A DNA stretch of 64,000 nucleotides from an uncultured Bacteroidales bacterium (GTDB lineage Bacteria; Bacteroidota; Bacteroidia; Bacteroidales; F082), in contig CAMYXP010000001.1 in assembly GCA_947303085.1 (NCBI GenBank), forward strand, positions 62,001-126,000, read 5' to 3'. Position 1 is the stretch's first letter. Every line of letters begins with the position of its first letter. A program made the position numbers and the translations under genes. A model generated the notes under the pieces. It worked only from the letters and a program-made list of their open reading frames with translations, searched no databases and was not told the origin of the DNA. Positions 9,375-19,816 of the stretch are shown here, piece by piece.

Positions 9375-9947
9375 ATGAAAAGACTTTTTTTAGCAATCCC
9401 AATTCAAACTGAAAACAACGGCTTCAAGCCATTGCTCGATAGTTTACGCCGTAGCTTATCGCACGAAAAAATGATAAACTGGGTGCGACCTACAAATATC
9501 CATTTAACTTTAAAGTTTATTGGCGAAACTCCACCTCAAGACGAGCCGAAAATCATCGAAGCCGTCTCGAAAGTCCTTGAAAACCAGAAGAGTTTTACCA
9601 TGGACTTCAACCGTACCGGACTCTTTGGCAGCCGCTACGCCCCGCGAGTGCTCTGGCTCGGCATGCAGCAAACACCACAAGAGCTTCTCGACCTCGAAGA
9701 ATCGGTCTTGACAGCTTTCGATAGTATTGGTTATCAACGCGATAGACAAAACTTCGTGCCGCATCTCACCCTCGGTCGCATCAAAGACCTCTGCGAGAAG
9801 CAGTATTTCCAGAAAGTAGTCCAAGCCATCGAGCAGAAATCTTATATTCACCAGGAAGTGAACGAGGTCATCTTGTTCCAAAGCATCCTCCGCCCCGATG
9901 GAGCGGTTTACAAGGTGATGAAAAAGTGGGAATTAGGAAAAAACTAA
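9375..9947 (+). CDS. thpR: RNA 2',3'-cyclic phosphodiesterase (2'-5' RNA ligase family)
   Basis: MKRLFLAIPI; HLTLKFIGET and HLTLGRIK HxTx motifs; ATG 9375 in frame. Confidence 0.9.
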   Translation: MKRLFLAIPIQTENNGFKPLLDSLRRSLSHEKMINWVRPTNIHLTLKFIGETPPQDEPKIIEAVSKVLENQKSFTMDFNRTGLFGSRYAPRVLWLGMQQTPQELLDLEESVLTAFDSIGYQRDRQNFVPHLTLGRIKDLCEKQYFQKVVQAIEQKSYIHQEVNEVILFQSILRPDGAVYKVMKKWELGKN

Positions 9948-9974
9948 GGTCTAATGTCTAAAGTCTAAAGTCTT
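9944..9974 (+). repeat. Degenerate period-7 array overlapping thpR stop
   Basis: CTAAGGT CTAATGT CTAAAGT CTAAAGT. Confidence 0.85.
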
Positions 9975-9979
9975 TTTCT

Positions 9980-9987
9980 TATCTTTG
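9980..9987 (+). promoter_or_regulatory. Bacteroidetes-type -7 element TATCTTTG
   Basis: TATCTTTG 15 bp upstream of ATG 10002. Confidence 0.55.
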
Positions 9988-10001
9988 CAAAAAATTGTGC
10001 G

Positions 10002-11936
10002 ATGTCTAAAAAATTCGATATCCCCGTCAGCGCTAAGATAATTCTCAAGTTTTATCTGGTTTTTGTGCTGATTTCTTTTCTTTACCGACTCGGCCTGATG
10101 TGCTTCCATCTCGACGAGATCGCTGATGTCGGTTTTTGGACTGTCGCAAAGGCGTATCTCGTTGGTTTACACTTCGATACAGCTACAGCATGCTACTTTC
10201 TAGCTATCCCGATAATCATTTTCACATTATTCGATTTCATCGGCAAAAAAAATGTTGTCTTCGAAAAGATAATGACGGTCGTAATGACTGTGTTTCTTGT
10301 AGTTACGACATTCGCATGCGTCTCCGACATCCCTTATTACAACCAGTTTGCCGACCATATCAACCTCACGTCGCTCGACTGGTTTAAAGGCGAAAACGGC
10401 TTCTCCGACGTCATGAAAATGATATTCGGCGACCCGAGCCTGTGGCTGTTTCTAATTCCTCTCGTCATCCTGATTGCCGGGATTTATATCGTCAGTAAAC
10501 GAATAGTTCGACGCACAAGTGGCTGGCAACCAAAGAATTACCTTACTAAAGCGGTGTCGACGGCGGTGCTTCTGGTGCTGTGCTTCTTCGGCATGCGCGG
10601 CTACGTCACACGCGAGCGCCCTATGGGTGTTTACGACGCTTTTTATTGCGAAAACTCACTCCTCAACCAGCTCGGCCAAAACCCGACATACACCTTCATA
10701 AGCAGCTATCTCACCGATGTCACCCTCATGGACGATGAGCTGGCTGTCGCGAATATGCGTAAATTCCTTGATATTCAAGATGTTGAAGAGTTTGAGAACC
10801 CGCTTTCACGTCGCTTCGTCGCCGACTCGCTGCCAAACAACTACAACGTGGTGCTTATCATCATGGAGAGCATGAGCGCCGATCTGCTCGAAAGAAACGG
10901 TCATAATCAAGGACTTACGCCGTTCTTGGATAGCCTCATAAACCAAAGTCTTTATTTCGAAAACTGCTTCTCGGCGGGCAAACATACCATCAGCGGCATA
11001 TTCTCGTCGATTTGCTCCTTCGCCAATACCTTCCAAGATGACCCTACATATCAGCTGAATCCAGTGAAATCGGAGCCGGTTCTGACGTATAATAATCTGC
11101 CTAAGACATTGAAAGACAATGGCTATCAGACGTTTTTCTTTGTCCCGCACGAGGCGACATGGGAGAAACTCGATGTTTTCCTTCTCAAAAACGGCATCGA
11201 CAAAATCTACAGCAGCATCGATTATTATGGTGCCACCGAATGCTCCAACTGGGGCGTCAACGACGACTATCTGCTGCAATATGGCGCCAATGCACTTGAC
11301 GAGTTCACCGACAAGCCGTTCTTCGCCACGCTTCTCACCGTCAGCAACCATCAGCCGTATGTCATCCCGAAGAAGTTCAAACGTCGCTCCGATAACGACC
11401 GCGAGGCGATAGTGCAGTTTGCCGATTATGCCTTGCAAAATTTCTTTGAAAGAGCTTCAAAATCAACGTGGTACGACAATACAGTGTTCGTTTTGGTGGG
11501 CGACCACGGCAAGGATTATGTTAAGTCTTATACTCCGCCGGTTAGCTATTTCCACATCCCGCTGGTGTTTTATTGCCCTTCGCTGCTGAAACCCGAGGTG
11601 AACCCTAATTTCGCATCGCAAGTTGACATTTATCCTACCTTGATGGATATCTTGAATGTCTCGTTTGTCAATAATACTATGGGAGTCAATCTGTTACAGG
11701 AAAAACGACCTATGGTGTTCTCGAGCGGCGACACCGAATATTGTGTTTTCGACGATGACTGGTATTTTATCGGAAGTAAGAACAAACCTTCGCAACTGTT
11801 TCATTATCAAGACTTTGACATGAAAAACTATGCCGAGGAGAAGCCTGAGGTGGTCGAGAGGATGAAGACTTACGGCGAATCGAATTTCCAGTCGTTCAAT
11901 TATATTTACAAGAAACGCCTGCAAGATGTTGAATAA
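10002..11936 (+). CDS. LTA synthase-like sulfatase-family membrane protein
   Basis: N-terminal TM helices; NVVLIIMESMSADLLERNGHNQGLTPFLDSL; FSAGKHTISGIFSS; FVLVGDHGKD. Confidence 0.9.
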   Translation: MSKKFDIPVSAKIILKFYLVFVLISFLYRLGLMCFHLDEIADVGFWTVAKAYLVGLHFDTATACYFLAIPIIIFTLFDFIGKKNVVFEKIMTVVMTVFLVVTTFACVSDIPYYNQFADHINLTSLDWFKGENGFSDVMKMIFGDPSLWLFLIPLVILIAGIYIVSKRIVRRTSGWQPKNYLTKAVSTAVLLVLCFFGMRGYVTRERPMGVYDAFYCENSLLNQLGQNPTYTFISSYLTDVTLMDDELAVANMRKFLDIQDVEEFENPLSRRFVADSLPNNYNVVLIIMESMSADLLERNGHNQGLTPFLDSLINQSLYFENCFSAGKHTISGIFSSICSFANTFQDDPTYQLNPVKSEPVLTYNNLPKTLKDNGYQTFFFVPHEATWEKLDVFLLKNGIDKIYSSIDYYGATECSNWGVNDDYLLQYGANALDEFTDKPFFATLLTVSNHQPYVIPKKFKRRSDNDREAIVQFADYALQNFFERASKSTWYDNTVFVLVGDHGKDYVKSYTPPVSYFHIPLVFYCPSLLKPEVNPNFASQVDIYPTLMDILNVSFVNNTMGVNLLQEKRPMVFSSGDTEYCVFDDDWYFIGSKNKPSQLFHYQDFDMKNYAEEKPEVVERMKTYGESNFQSFNYIYKKRLQDVE

Positions 11937-12699
11937 CATGAAGTTAACTACTGTCATAATAACTCTGAACGAAGAGGAAAATATCGAAAGATGCCTCGCC
12001 TCGGTGAAGGATTTCTCCGATGAAATTGTCGTAATTGACTCATTATCAACAGATAAGACGGAAGAGATCTGCTCTAAATTCGAAGTGCGTTTCGTCAAAC
12101 AGAAATGGATGGGCTATTCGGCTCAGAAGAATCTCGGCAACAGCTTGGCATCCAACGACTGGATTTTTTCCATCGATGCCGACGAGGAGGTTTCTAAGGA
12201 ACTTAAAAACTCGATTCTTGAGCTGAAAAATAAAGAGATTTCCGACGATAATGTATTCATTGTCAATCGTTTAACTAATTATTGCGGCAAATGGATACGG
12301 CATTGCGGTTGGTACCCTGACAGCCGAATTCGTCTCTGGAACCGCAAGAAAGGCTCATGGAAAGGCGATATCCACGAAGTGATTGATTTTCAAGGAGAAA
12401 CAAAAGAAACTACTTTGAAAGGCGACCTGCTTCATTATTCTTATAAAAATATCGAAGACCACATCCGAATCGCCAATAAATACACGAGTTTGATAGCGCA
12501 GGAGAGGTTCAAGAAAGGCAAAAAAAGCAGTTTCGTGAAGATGTATCTCTCACCACCGTTCGCCTTTATCCGCGACTTTATCTTCAAAGGCGGTTTCCTC
12601 GAAGGAAAACGTGGCTTCGCGATTTGCCGCATCAACGCGTTCTCGACTTATCTGAAATACTTGAAGCTTTGGGAACTTGAAATTGAATCGAAGAAATGA
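11926..12699 (+). CDS. Glycosyltransferase family 2 (KdtX/WaaE-like)
   Basis: TVIITLNEEENIERCLASVKDFSDEIVVIDSLSTDKT; WIFSIDADEEVS; alternative start ATG 11938. Confidence 0.9.
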   Translation: MLNNMKLTTVIITLNEEENIERCLASVKDFSDEIVVIDSLSTDKTEEICSKFEVRFVKQKWMGYSAQKNLGNSLASNDWIFSIDADEEVSKELKNSILELKNKEISDDNVFIVNRLTNYCGKWIRHCGWYPDSRIRLWNRKKGSWKGDIHEVIDFQGETKETTLKGDLLHYSYKNIEDHIRIANKYTSLIAQERFKKGKKSSFVKMYLSPPFAFIRDFIFKGGFLEGKRGFAICRINAFSTYLKYLKLWELEIESKK

Positions 12700-13493
12700 A
12701 AACTACACTGATAGTAACGACATATAACCGTCCGGATGCGCTTGAGGCTGTGCTGAAAAGCATTGAGCATCAAGTGGCTATGCCTGATGAGGTGATTGTT
12801 GCCGACGATGGCTCACGCGATGAGACCCGGCAGCTGGTTGAGCGTTACGTGGCTGGTTTTCCGACGAAACTGGTGCATTGTTGGCACGAAGACCGCGGAT
12901 TCCGCCTCTCGGAAATCAGAAACAAAGCCATACTGGCCAGCACTGGCGATTACATCATCATGGTTGACGGCGACATGGTGATGCACCGCAATTTTGTCCG
13001 CGACCACATCATGCTCGCTCGCCCGAATCAGTTCATACAAGGCTCTCGAGTGCTGATGTCGCAGCAACTGACTGACGAGTTTTTGCATAAAAACGACAAA
13101 ATCAAGCTGTGTTGGTGCACGAAAAGCATTAAAAACCGCCTGAATGCCATGTCGATGAAAGGCTTAATGCGTTGTGTGTCAAAACATTACGGTCAGAAAG
13201 GTGTTGACGGAGTTCGTGGCTGTAACATGTCGTACTGGAAAGCCGACGTGGAGAAAGTGAATGGCTTTAACCAAGACTTTGTGGGCTGGGGTAGGGAAGA
13301 CAGCGAGTTCGTTGTGCGTATGTTAAACAATGGCTTTCAACGCATTAACGCTAAATTCGGCTGCGTGGGCTTCCATCTGTGGCATCCCGAAAACAAACGT
13401 TCGGAAGAGGAGCTTGCCGAGAACGACAAACGTCTCGCTGAAGCCTTGGAAAACAAGGTCATGACTTGTAAAAATGGATTAAGAAACTTATAA
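12696..13493 (+). CDS. Glycosyltransferase family 2 with C-terminal galactosyltransferase-like domain
   Basis: LIVTTYNRPDALEAVLKSIEHQ; MVDGDMVMH; VRGCNMSYWKADVEKVNGFNQDFVGWGREDSEF. Confidence 0.92.
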   Translation: MKTTLIVTTYNRPDALEAVLKSIEHQVAMPDEVIVADDGSRDETRQLVERYVAGFPTKLVHCWHEDRGFRLSEIRNKAILASTGDYIIMVDGDMVMHRNFVRDHIMLARPNQFIQGSRVLMSQQLTDEFLHKNDKIKLCWCTKSIKNRLNAMSMKGLMRCVSKHYGQKGVDGVRGCNMSYWKADVEKVNGFNQDFVGWGREDSEFVVRMLNNGFQRINAKFGCVGFHLWHPENKRSEEELAENDKRLAEALENKVMTCKNGLRNL

Positions 13494-13537
13494 AATCATT
13501 GAAAATCAAATAATTACAAACAAAAAAATTTAATAAT

Positions 13538-14788
13538 ATGACAAACATCGACAAAGTTAATTTCTCAGGAAAACGCGTCATCGTTCGCGTTGATTTCAAT
13601 GTTCCGTTGGATGACAATTTCAACATCACCGACGACACCCGTATGCGCGCAGCAATGCCTACATTGCAGAAAGTGTTAAATGACAATGGCATGCTTATCA
13701 TCATGTCGCACCTTGGCCGTCCGAAAAAGAACCCTGATCCGAAGTATTCGGTAAAACCTTTAGTAAAGCATCTCGAAGATCTTATCGGCAAACCTGTCAT
13801 CTTTGTCGACGACTGCATGAAGGCCGCCGAGCCTATCAAAAACATGAAAGCAGGCGAGGTGATGCTTCTCGAAAACCTCCGTTTCTATGCTGAGGAAGAG
13901 GGCAAACCACGTGGCGTCGAGAAAGGCGAAGAAGGCTACGACGAGGCAAAGAAAGAGGTGAAAGCAGCTCAGAAAGAGTTCACCAAGACCCTCGCTTCAT
14001 ACGCCGACTACTATATCAACGACGCTTTCGGAACAGCACACCGCGCTCACGCCTCAACAGCTCTCATCGCCGACTATTTCGATGCCGACCACAAGATGTA
14101 CGGCTACCTCATGGGCAAGGAAGTGGCTGCTGTCGACAAGGTTATGAACGACATTAAACATCCTTTCACAGCTATCATGGGTGGCTCTAAAGTCTCAACA
14201 AAGATCGAAATCATCGAAAATCTGCTCACAAAGGTCGACAACCTCATCCTTTGCGGCGGCATGACATACACCTTCAAGAAAGCTCTCGGCGGCAAGATCG
14301 GTAACTCAATCTGCGAAGACGACAAGCTCGACCTCGCTCTCGATATCTTGGCAAAAGCTAAGGGAAAAGGCGTTAACCTCGTTCTCGCCATCGACTGCGT
14401 GTGCGGCGATAAGTTCGGCAACGACGCCAACACCCAGATCGTCGACCCAATGAACATCCCTGAAGGCTGGGAAGGTATGGATATAGGTCCTAAGACCCGC
14501 GAACTCTTCGCCAACGTCATCAAAGGCTCTAAGACAATCCTTTGGAACGGTCCTTGCGGCGTGTTCGAGTTCGACACATTCGCTGAAGGCTCAAAGGCTA
14601 TCGCAATAGCAATCGCTGAGGCGACCAAGACTGGCGCGTTCTCACTTATCGGTGGCGGTGACTCAGTAGCTTGCATCAACAAGTTCAACCTCGCCGATCA
14701 GGTGTCATACGTGTCGACAGGCGGCGGAGCATTGCTCGAAGCCATCGAAGGTAAAGAACTTCCAGGTATCGCAGCGATTAAGAAGTAA
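13538..14788 (+). CDS. pgk: Phosphoglycerate kinase
   Basis: [47 protein letters not shown]. Confidence 0.97.
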   Translation: MTNIDKVNFSGKRVIVRVDFNVPLDDNFNITDDTRMRAAMPTLQKVLNDNGMLIIMSHLGRPKKNPDPKYSVKPLVKHLEDLIGKPVIFVDDCMKAAEPIKNMKAGEVMLLENLRFYAEEEGKPRGVEKGEEGYDEAKKEVKAAQKEFTKTLASYADYYINDAFGTAHRAHASTALIADYFDADHKMYGYLMGKEVAAVDKVMNDIKHPFTAIMGGSKVSTKIEIIENLLTKVDNLILCGGMTYTFKKALGGKIGNSICEDDKLDLALDILAKAKGKGVNLVLAIDCVCGDKFGNDANTQIVDPMNIPEGWEGMDIGPKTRELFANVIKGSKTILWNGPCGVFEFDTFAEGSKAIAIAIAEATKTGAFSLIGGGDSVACINKFNLADQVSYVSTGGGALLEAIEGKELPGIAAIKK

Positions 14789-14793
14789 ACTTC

Positions 14794-14858
14794 GGCTATT
14801 GGCTCTTGGCTGTTAGCTGTTGGCAAAAAAGCTAATGGCCAATGGCCAAAGGCCAAAG
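14794..14858. repeat. Degenerate period-7 array, inverted arms (hairpin)
   Basis: GGCTATT GGCTCTT GGCTGTT AGCTGTT ... GCTAATG GCCAATG GCCAAAG GCCAAAG. Confidence 0.9.
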
Positions 14859-14872
14859 TATCGTGTCATATA

Positions 14873-16219
14873 ATGAAAAAGTTATTTTTATTTTTAGTCG
14901 TTATTATGACAATAGCGACTACACTTTGTGCTCAATGGGTTAGCCCTGGCGATGGCACTACCTACACCTTCTCCGACCTCGTTGAGGTAACTGACGGTGT
15001 GGTAACCAATGGACCGGATGGCTTCCTCGTCAATGCCGACCTGACAATTTCGATAGGCGATGTACTTGAAATCAACAACCAGACATCGAGAGTTGATATT
15101 TCTGACGTACTCGTAACTATCAATGGCTCAATGATTTGCACAAATACAACTACCCGAGTCAGGTTTTACGGACTTAACGAGACGAAGCATTTCAGCATGC
15201 GTTTCGAGAACGCCACAGGTTGCTTGCTTAAGAAAATGTATTTCTCCGACGGCGCAGGCATAAAAGTCATCGAATCGGATGTGACGTTTGACGACGTGAA
15301 ATTCGTTTATTTCACAAGAGGTTACAGCAATGCGGTCATCGACATTTTCAACTGTGACCCGACTATCAAGAACTGCTACTTCATGCTTAACTGTGGAGCG
15401 GCAATCAGTTCGCCGGCCAACGGACAGGCTTCGCCTCAGATTTTGAACTGCGATTTCGACACTAATGTCACTGATGACGTTAACGCTCCGCAAATCAACC
15501 TCGGACCAGGTGGAAACGACACTATCCGTATAGTCGGAAACGAGATTTACACCATCATGGCGCAGCATTACGTCGGCGGCATCTCAGTCGCTGACATGAT
15601 GGGCGTAGGCTCGACAAAAGTATTGCTGAAAGACAATATCGTTCGTGAAAACCGCTACGGCTATAACCAGCAGGGACAAACAATTTCGTCGGTTATCATT
15701 GGTAATCAATTCATTAACAACAACCACGAAGAAAATGCTATGAATGGCGGCAGCGGCATCTCGATTTACGGCTCTTCGATAAATAACAAGGCGATTCTTC
15801 GTAACAATTTGATTACAGGTAACTTATGGGGTATCACGGCTATCTTGCAGCACGATATCGACATGGGAACTGAAGACGACTGGGGTTACAATGAGATTCA
15901 CGACAATGGTAACGGCGGCGTTGTTTACGACTTGTACAACAACTCGGCCTGCGACCTGATTGCTGTCGGAAATAAATGGGGCACAACGGTTTACGATGAA
16001 ATTGAATCGCATATCTATCATCAGCACGATGACCCGAGCCTCGGTCTTGTCACGTTCTATCCATTCGTCGGATCCGAAGGAATTGATGAAATTTTTGATG
16101 ATAATGTATTGAACGACAACCTTTATTACACCTTGGAAGGACGTTGCCTCGGCACGAAATTACCTGAGGATTATAAAGGGGTGTATATTCTAAACGGGGT
16201 AAAATATTATTCCGAATAA
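14873..16219 (+). CDS. Secreted right-handed parallel beta-helix (NosD-like) repeat protein
   Basis: Signal peptide and repeated LLKDNIVRENRYGYN / ILRNNLITGNLWGI style beta-helix rungs. Confidence 0.8.
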   Translation: MKKLFLFLVVIMTIATTLCAQWVSPGDGTTYTFSDLVEVTDGVVTNGPDGFLVNADLTISIGDVLEINNQTSRVDISDVLVTINGSMICTNTTTRVRFYGLNETKHFSMRFENATGCLLKKMYFSDGAGIKVIESDVTFDDVKFVYFTRGYSNAVIDIFNCDPTIKNCYFMLNCGAAISSPANGQASPQILNCDFDTNVTDDVNAPQINLGPGGNDTIRIVGNEIYTIMAQHYVGGISVADMMGVGSTKVLLKDNIVRENRYGYNQQGQTISSVIIGNQFINNNHEENAMNGGSGISIYGSSINNKAILRNNLITGNLWGITAILQHDIDMGTEDDWGYNEIHDNGNGGVVYDLYNNSACDLIAVGNKWGTTVYDEIESHIYHQHDDPSLGLVTFYPFVGSEGIDEIFDDNVLNDNLYYTLEGRCLGTKLPEDYKGVYILNGVKYYSE

Positions 16220-17208
16220 ACGACCTTCATTACCACGTTTCCAACCATCTGCAACGTTTTCACATTAATGCAATTGATGTTGTCGTTAACCGTGTGCCAA
16301 TACGGGAAGAAACATGATGTCCTGTCGTCGTCGCCGACAAGGTGAATCATGTCGATTGAAGGGATTCCGGCGTAGTGAATCATGTAGATGTGGTCGTCGT
16401 TGATAGGGTCGCCCAGTTCGTTCAGGAAATAATCGTCGTATCCCATGTCGCGTGCGGTGCGCCACACCTTGTTAAGCACCCATGCCGCATTGCCTTGTGA
16501 GTAATATTCCTTCGGAAAACGCGGGTTGGCGGCTCCAACCATGTCGAGCAAGATGCCGTAATATGCCTTGTAGTCGTTGATGTGCGGCTTCTGCGACCAG
16601 TATTGCGAACCCAGACCCCATGCGAGGTCGTCGTGTAGGTTGTCGTCGGCCCATTTAGGTGCGCCGTAATCTTCTAAGTCGAAGAAAATCAAGTCGATAC
16701 CGATGTTGTCTGAGATACGGTGCGTCTTCATCACACGTGCCATCTCCATCATCACGCCACAGCCTGAAGCGCCGTCGTTGGCACCGTCGATAGGTTTCTT
16801 CCAGTTTGCCTCGTCAGGGTCGTTATCGGCGTAAGGCCTTGAGTCCCAATGTGCTGCAACGATGATACGTTTCTTCGCATTCGGGTTGAACGCCGCGATG
16901 ATATTCTTTCCGTCGAACACCTTGCCGTCGTAGACTCGTGTCCTGAAATCCTGCACGAACACAGTGTCGGCGTAGCTTTTCAGCGTCTCCAACATCCACT
17001 CCGCGCACTGCTGATGCGCTGCCGTCCCCGGCACTCTCGGTCCAAATTCACATTGTTTCGCCACAAAATAATATGCCGAGTCGCCATTAAACGCCGGGAC
17101 CACAACGTTTTTCTTCTCTTGCTTATGTGTCGTCTGTGAAGGTTTGTTATCGCTTTCGCATGACACAAAAGTGATTAAAACAAATAATACAATTATTATC
17201 TTCTTCAT
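16207..17208 (-). CDS. M28 family peptidase (glutaminyl cyclase/aminopeptidase-like lipoprotein)
   Basis: IIVAAHWDSRPYAD, GANDGASGCGVMMEMAR, LIFFDLEDYG; lipobox-like TFVSCES; start MKKIIIV at 17208. Confidence 0.9.
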   Translation of the reverse strand: MKKIIIVLFVLITFVSCESDNKPSQTTHKQEKKNVVVPAFNGDSAYYFVAKQCEFGPRVPGTAAHQQCAEWMLETLKSYADTVFVQDFRTRVYDGKVFDGKNIIAAFNPNAKKRIIVAAHWDSRPYADNDPDEANWKKPIDGANDGASGCGVMMEMARVMKTHRISDNIGIDLIFFDLEDYGAPKWADDNLHDDLAWGLGSQYWSQKPHINDYKAYYGILLDMVGAANPRFPKEYYSQGNAAWVLNKVWRTARDMGYDDYFLNELGDPINDDHIYMIHYAGIPSIDMIHLVGDDDRTSCFFPYWHTVNDNINCINVKTLQMVGNVVMKVVYSE

Positions 17209-17210
17209 AC

Positions 17211-17249
17211 TTAAAACTATCAACTTAAAAACTACTCTAAACTTTACTT
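17211..17249. repeat. Period-7-like A/T-rich array, partly matching the 40044-40087 copy
   Basis: TTAAAACTATCAACTTAAAAACTACTCTAAACTTTACTT; shares AAAACTATCAACTT and AAAACTACTCTAAACT with the 40044 copy. Confidence 0.6.
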
Positions 17250-19715
17250 TCCGCTTCCCATATTCATTTCGCCTCCATTGTCCTCGCCACCTTCGCGAGC
17301 GCGTCTCTCCAGCTCCATCTTGCCGAATCTGAATGTCACGCCGGCACTGATGCTTCGGCTGTTGAACTTAAACGAGCTGTACGAGATATAATACGGGTTG
17401 CTTGTGTTGTTGTCCCATTTGTTCCAGTTGAAGATGTCGTTCACGTTGACATGCACCGACATTTTCTTGTCGAAGAAATCGGCACGCAAGCCGCAGTTGA
17501 TTGCATACGACGGCTCCCGCTGAGCATAAAGCGACTGTGTTGCCGAACGGTAATATCCCGAAGCATGCACCTCGAGTTTGTTCCAGAGCTTCGCCCACAC
17601 GTTGAGTCGGAGGCTGTACGACCACATGTCGCTCTCCACTTTCTGGCCGTTGAACATCGTCGAGTAATACGAGTCGTAGACGTTGGCATAGAGTCTTACG
17701 TTGAAGAAGCCCGTCGGACGGTACATCACGTTGGCCTCGAAGCCGAGGTTGTAGGAGTTGTCGACGTTGTATGGCTTGGTGGCACGCACCCAGCGATGGA
17801 AGAACACGCTGTCGTAAACGTTCTCCGTCACACTGTTGACGCTGCCGTTGGAATCTCTGTAATATGCTGATAATCCGACACTTCCGAACTTCATAAAGAA
17901 CTTTGTCCAGCCAGCCTCCACCGAGTTGGTGTAAACCGATTTCAACTCCATGTTGCCTAAGTCGAGGCTCTCCTGATCGTATTCAACGAAGTTGGTGAGA
18001 TAACGCGCACTCGGGTTGCTGATTCGTCGCGAATAGTTGAACTTGAAGTTATGCATCGACTTTGTCCTGTAGGATAAATGAATCGACGGACGCCAGTTGA
18101 GATACGTTTTAGTTTGATGGTCAACCATATAGCCGTCCATGTTGCAATGCACCTCGTCGTATTCCATTCTGATGCCCGGCTTCACAACGAAGTTGCCGAA
18201 CTTATGCTGAATGGTGAGATATGCGTCGAATTCGTTGTCCCAACTCACGCGGTCGAGGGTGCGCAGGTTGTCCTGTTCGTAATTTGTCTCGTCAATCAAG
18301 GTGTCGTAAACGATATGATAGGTGTCGGGACTGTGCGAATAGGAGATTCCCAGCCCGATCTCGCCGTTTTCGATGTACGGGATGTTGTAGTCGATGTTGG
18401 CATCGTAGTTGAAGTCGCCGAAATTATTGTTGTTGCGATATCCTGTTAGGCGCTGAACGCTGTCGTTCGGGAAATAATAGGTGCGTTTGTTGACACTGTT
18501 GTTGTATCCGCCCCAATAACCTCCGTTCAAGCTGAAGGTGATATTATGTCCTTTGTTATTGAAAAGGTGCTGATATTCAAGACCTCCGTTCATACCGCTG
18601 AAGTAGTTGTCGCTCTCGCTGTCGGTGTAGTAATGGTTACGCTCGATGCCGCTTTCGCGATACTCGTTGCGGTAGTAGTCTTGCCATCCGTTGCTGCTGC
18701 TCCAGCTCGGCCATCCGCCCATCCAGAACGACACGTTGTTCATGGTGTCGATGTTGTATTGAAGGTTCACGAAGAAACCGCCGCCGTAGCTGTTTTCGGT
18801 GCTTTTGCCTTCATATTTTGTGGTTGTCGTGGTGTCGAGCACTCCCGGGTTGATGTCTGAATCCCTGAATGAGTAGCTGTAGCCGTTCTGGTCGTTGACG
18901 TTATGACGGTAATTGCCGTTGAGATATAGGTTGAACGATAGCTTCTCATTAGCGTAAACGTATGATACCCAAGGTGATACGTCGGGACGAGTCGAGCCGC
19001 GCACGCCGAAGCTCACAAACTGGTTTTTCTGCACCTTGGCATTTGTCACGATGTTGATGATGCCGCCGTCGCTCTTCGAGGCATAACGTGCTGAAGGATT
19101 GGTGATGACTTCTATGGTTTTGATAGCATTTGCCGGCAATTGCTGGATGTAAGTCTTGAGGTTTTCCTCGTTGAGATGCGATGGCTTTCCGTTGATCCAG
19201 ATTTCCACCGTCGAAACGCCACGCAACGTGATGTTACCCTCCACGTCCACTTCAACGCCCGGAGCGTTCTGCAAAGCGTCGGACGCTGTTCCAGTCTGAA
19301 TCGACGGGTCTTCGCTCACGTTGTACAGCGTTTTCTCGCCTTCATTGGCAAAAAGCGGCTTCTTCTCGGTGATGATGACTTCGTCGAGCTTCACCGCGCC
19401 TTCGTACATCTTAATGATGCCTAAATCGAGGTTGTCGGACACATCAAGAATCTGCTTGATGTTTTCATATCCGATGGCTGTAACCTGCAGTATATACTGG
19501 CCATTACGCACGTTGTCGAACTTAAAGAATCCTTTCTCGTTCGATGCCGTTCCACTGATGTAGGTGGTGTCGGCGGCTCGTATCAAACCGACGTTGGCAA
19601 ATATGATTTTTTCGTTAGTCTTGCCGTCGGCTAATGTTCCAGTGATGCTGTTCTGAGCGGTTAATATATTGATACTCAATAATATAAAACCAAGAAATAT
19701 AATTGCTCGCTTCAT
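17244..19715 (-). CDS. TonB-dependent receptor / outer membrane beta-barrel protein with carboxypeptidase-like N-terminal domain
   Basis: SITGTLADGKTNEKIIFANVGL; ALQNAPGVEVDVEGNITLRGVSTVEIWINGKPS plug; beta-barrel C-terminus. Confidence 0.92.
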   Translation of the reverse strand: MKRAIIFLGFILLSINILTAQNSITGTLADGKTNEKIIFANVGLIRAADTTYISGTASNEKGFFKFDNVRNGQYILQVTAIGYENIKQILDVSDNLDLGIIKMYEGAVKLDEVIITEKKPLFANEGEKTLYNVSEDPSIQTGTASDALQNAPGVEVDVEGNITLRGVSTVEIWINGKPSHLNEENLKTYIQQLPANAIKTIEVITNPSARYASKSDGGIINIVTNAKVQKNQFVSFGVRGSTRPDVSPWVSYVYANEKLSFNLYLNGNYRHNVNDQNGYSYSFRDSDINPGVLDTTTTTKYEGKSTENSYGGGFFVNLQYNIDTMNNVSFWMGGWPSWSSSNGWQDYYRNEYRESGIERNHYYTDSESDNYFSGMNGGLEYQHLFNNKGHNITFSLNGGYWGGYNNSVNKRTYYFPNDSVQRLTGYRNNNNFGDFNYDANIDYNIPYIENGEIGLGISYSHSPDTYHIVYDTLIDETNYEQDNLRTLDRVSWDNEFDAYLTIQHKFGNFVVKPGIRMEYDEVHCNMDGYMVDHQTKTYLNWRPSIHLSYRTKSMHNFKFNYSRRISNPSARYLTNFVEYDQESLDLGNMELKSVYTNSVEAGWTKFFMKFGSVGLSAYYRDSNGSVNSVTENVYDSVFFHRWVRATKPYNVDNSYNLGFEANVMYRPTGFFNVRLYANVYDSYYSTMFNGQKVESDMWSYSLRLNVWAKLWNKLEVHASGYYRSATQSLYAQREPSYAINCGLRADFFDKKMSVHVNVNDIFNWNKWDNNTSNPYYISYSSFKFNSRSISAGVTFRFGKMELERRAREGGEDNGGEMNMGSGK

Positions 19716-19816
19716 TTTACACTTTTTTCAACTTACAAAAGTAATAAAAAAATTATGCCGAACGGTCAAATTCGGCATAAAAATTCAAAGTATGAAAAAA
19801 AGATTATTAATTTTTA

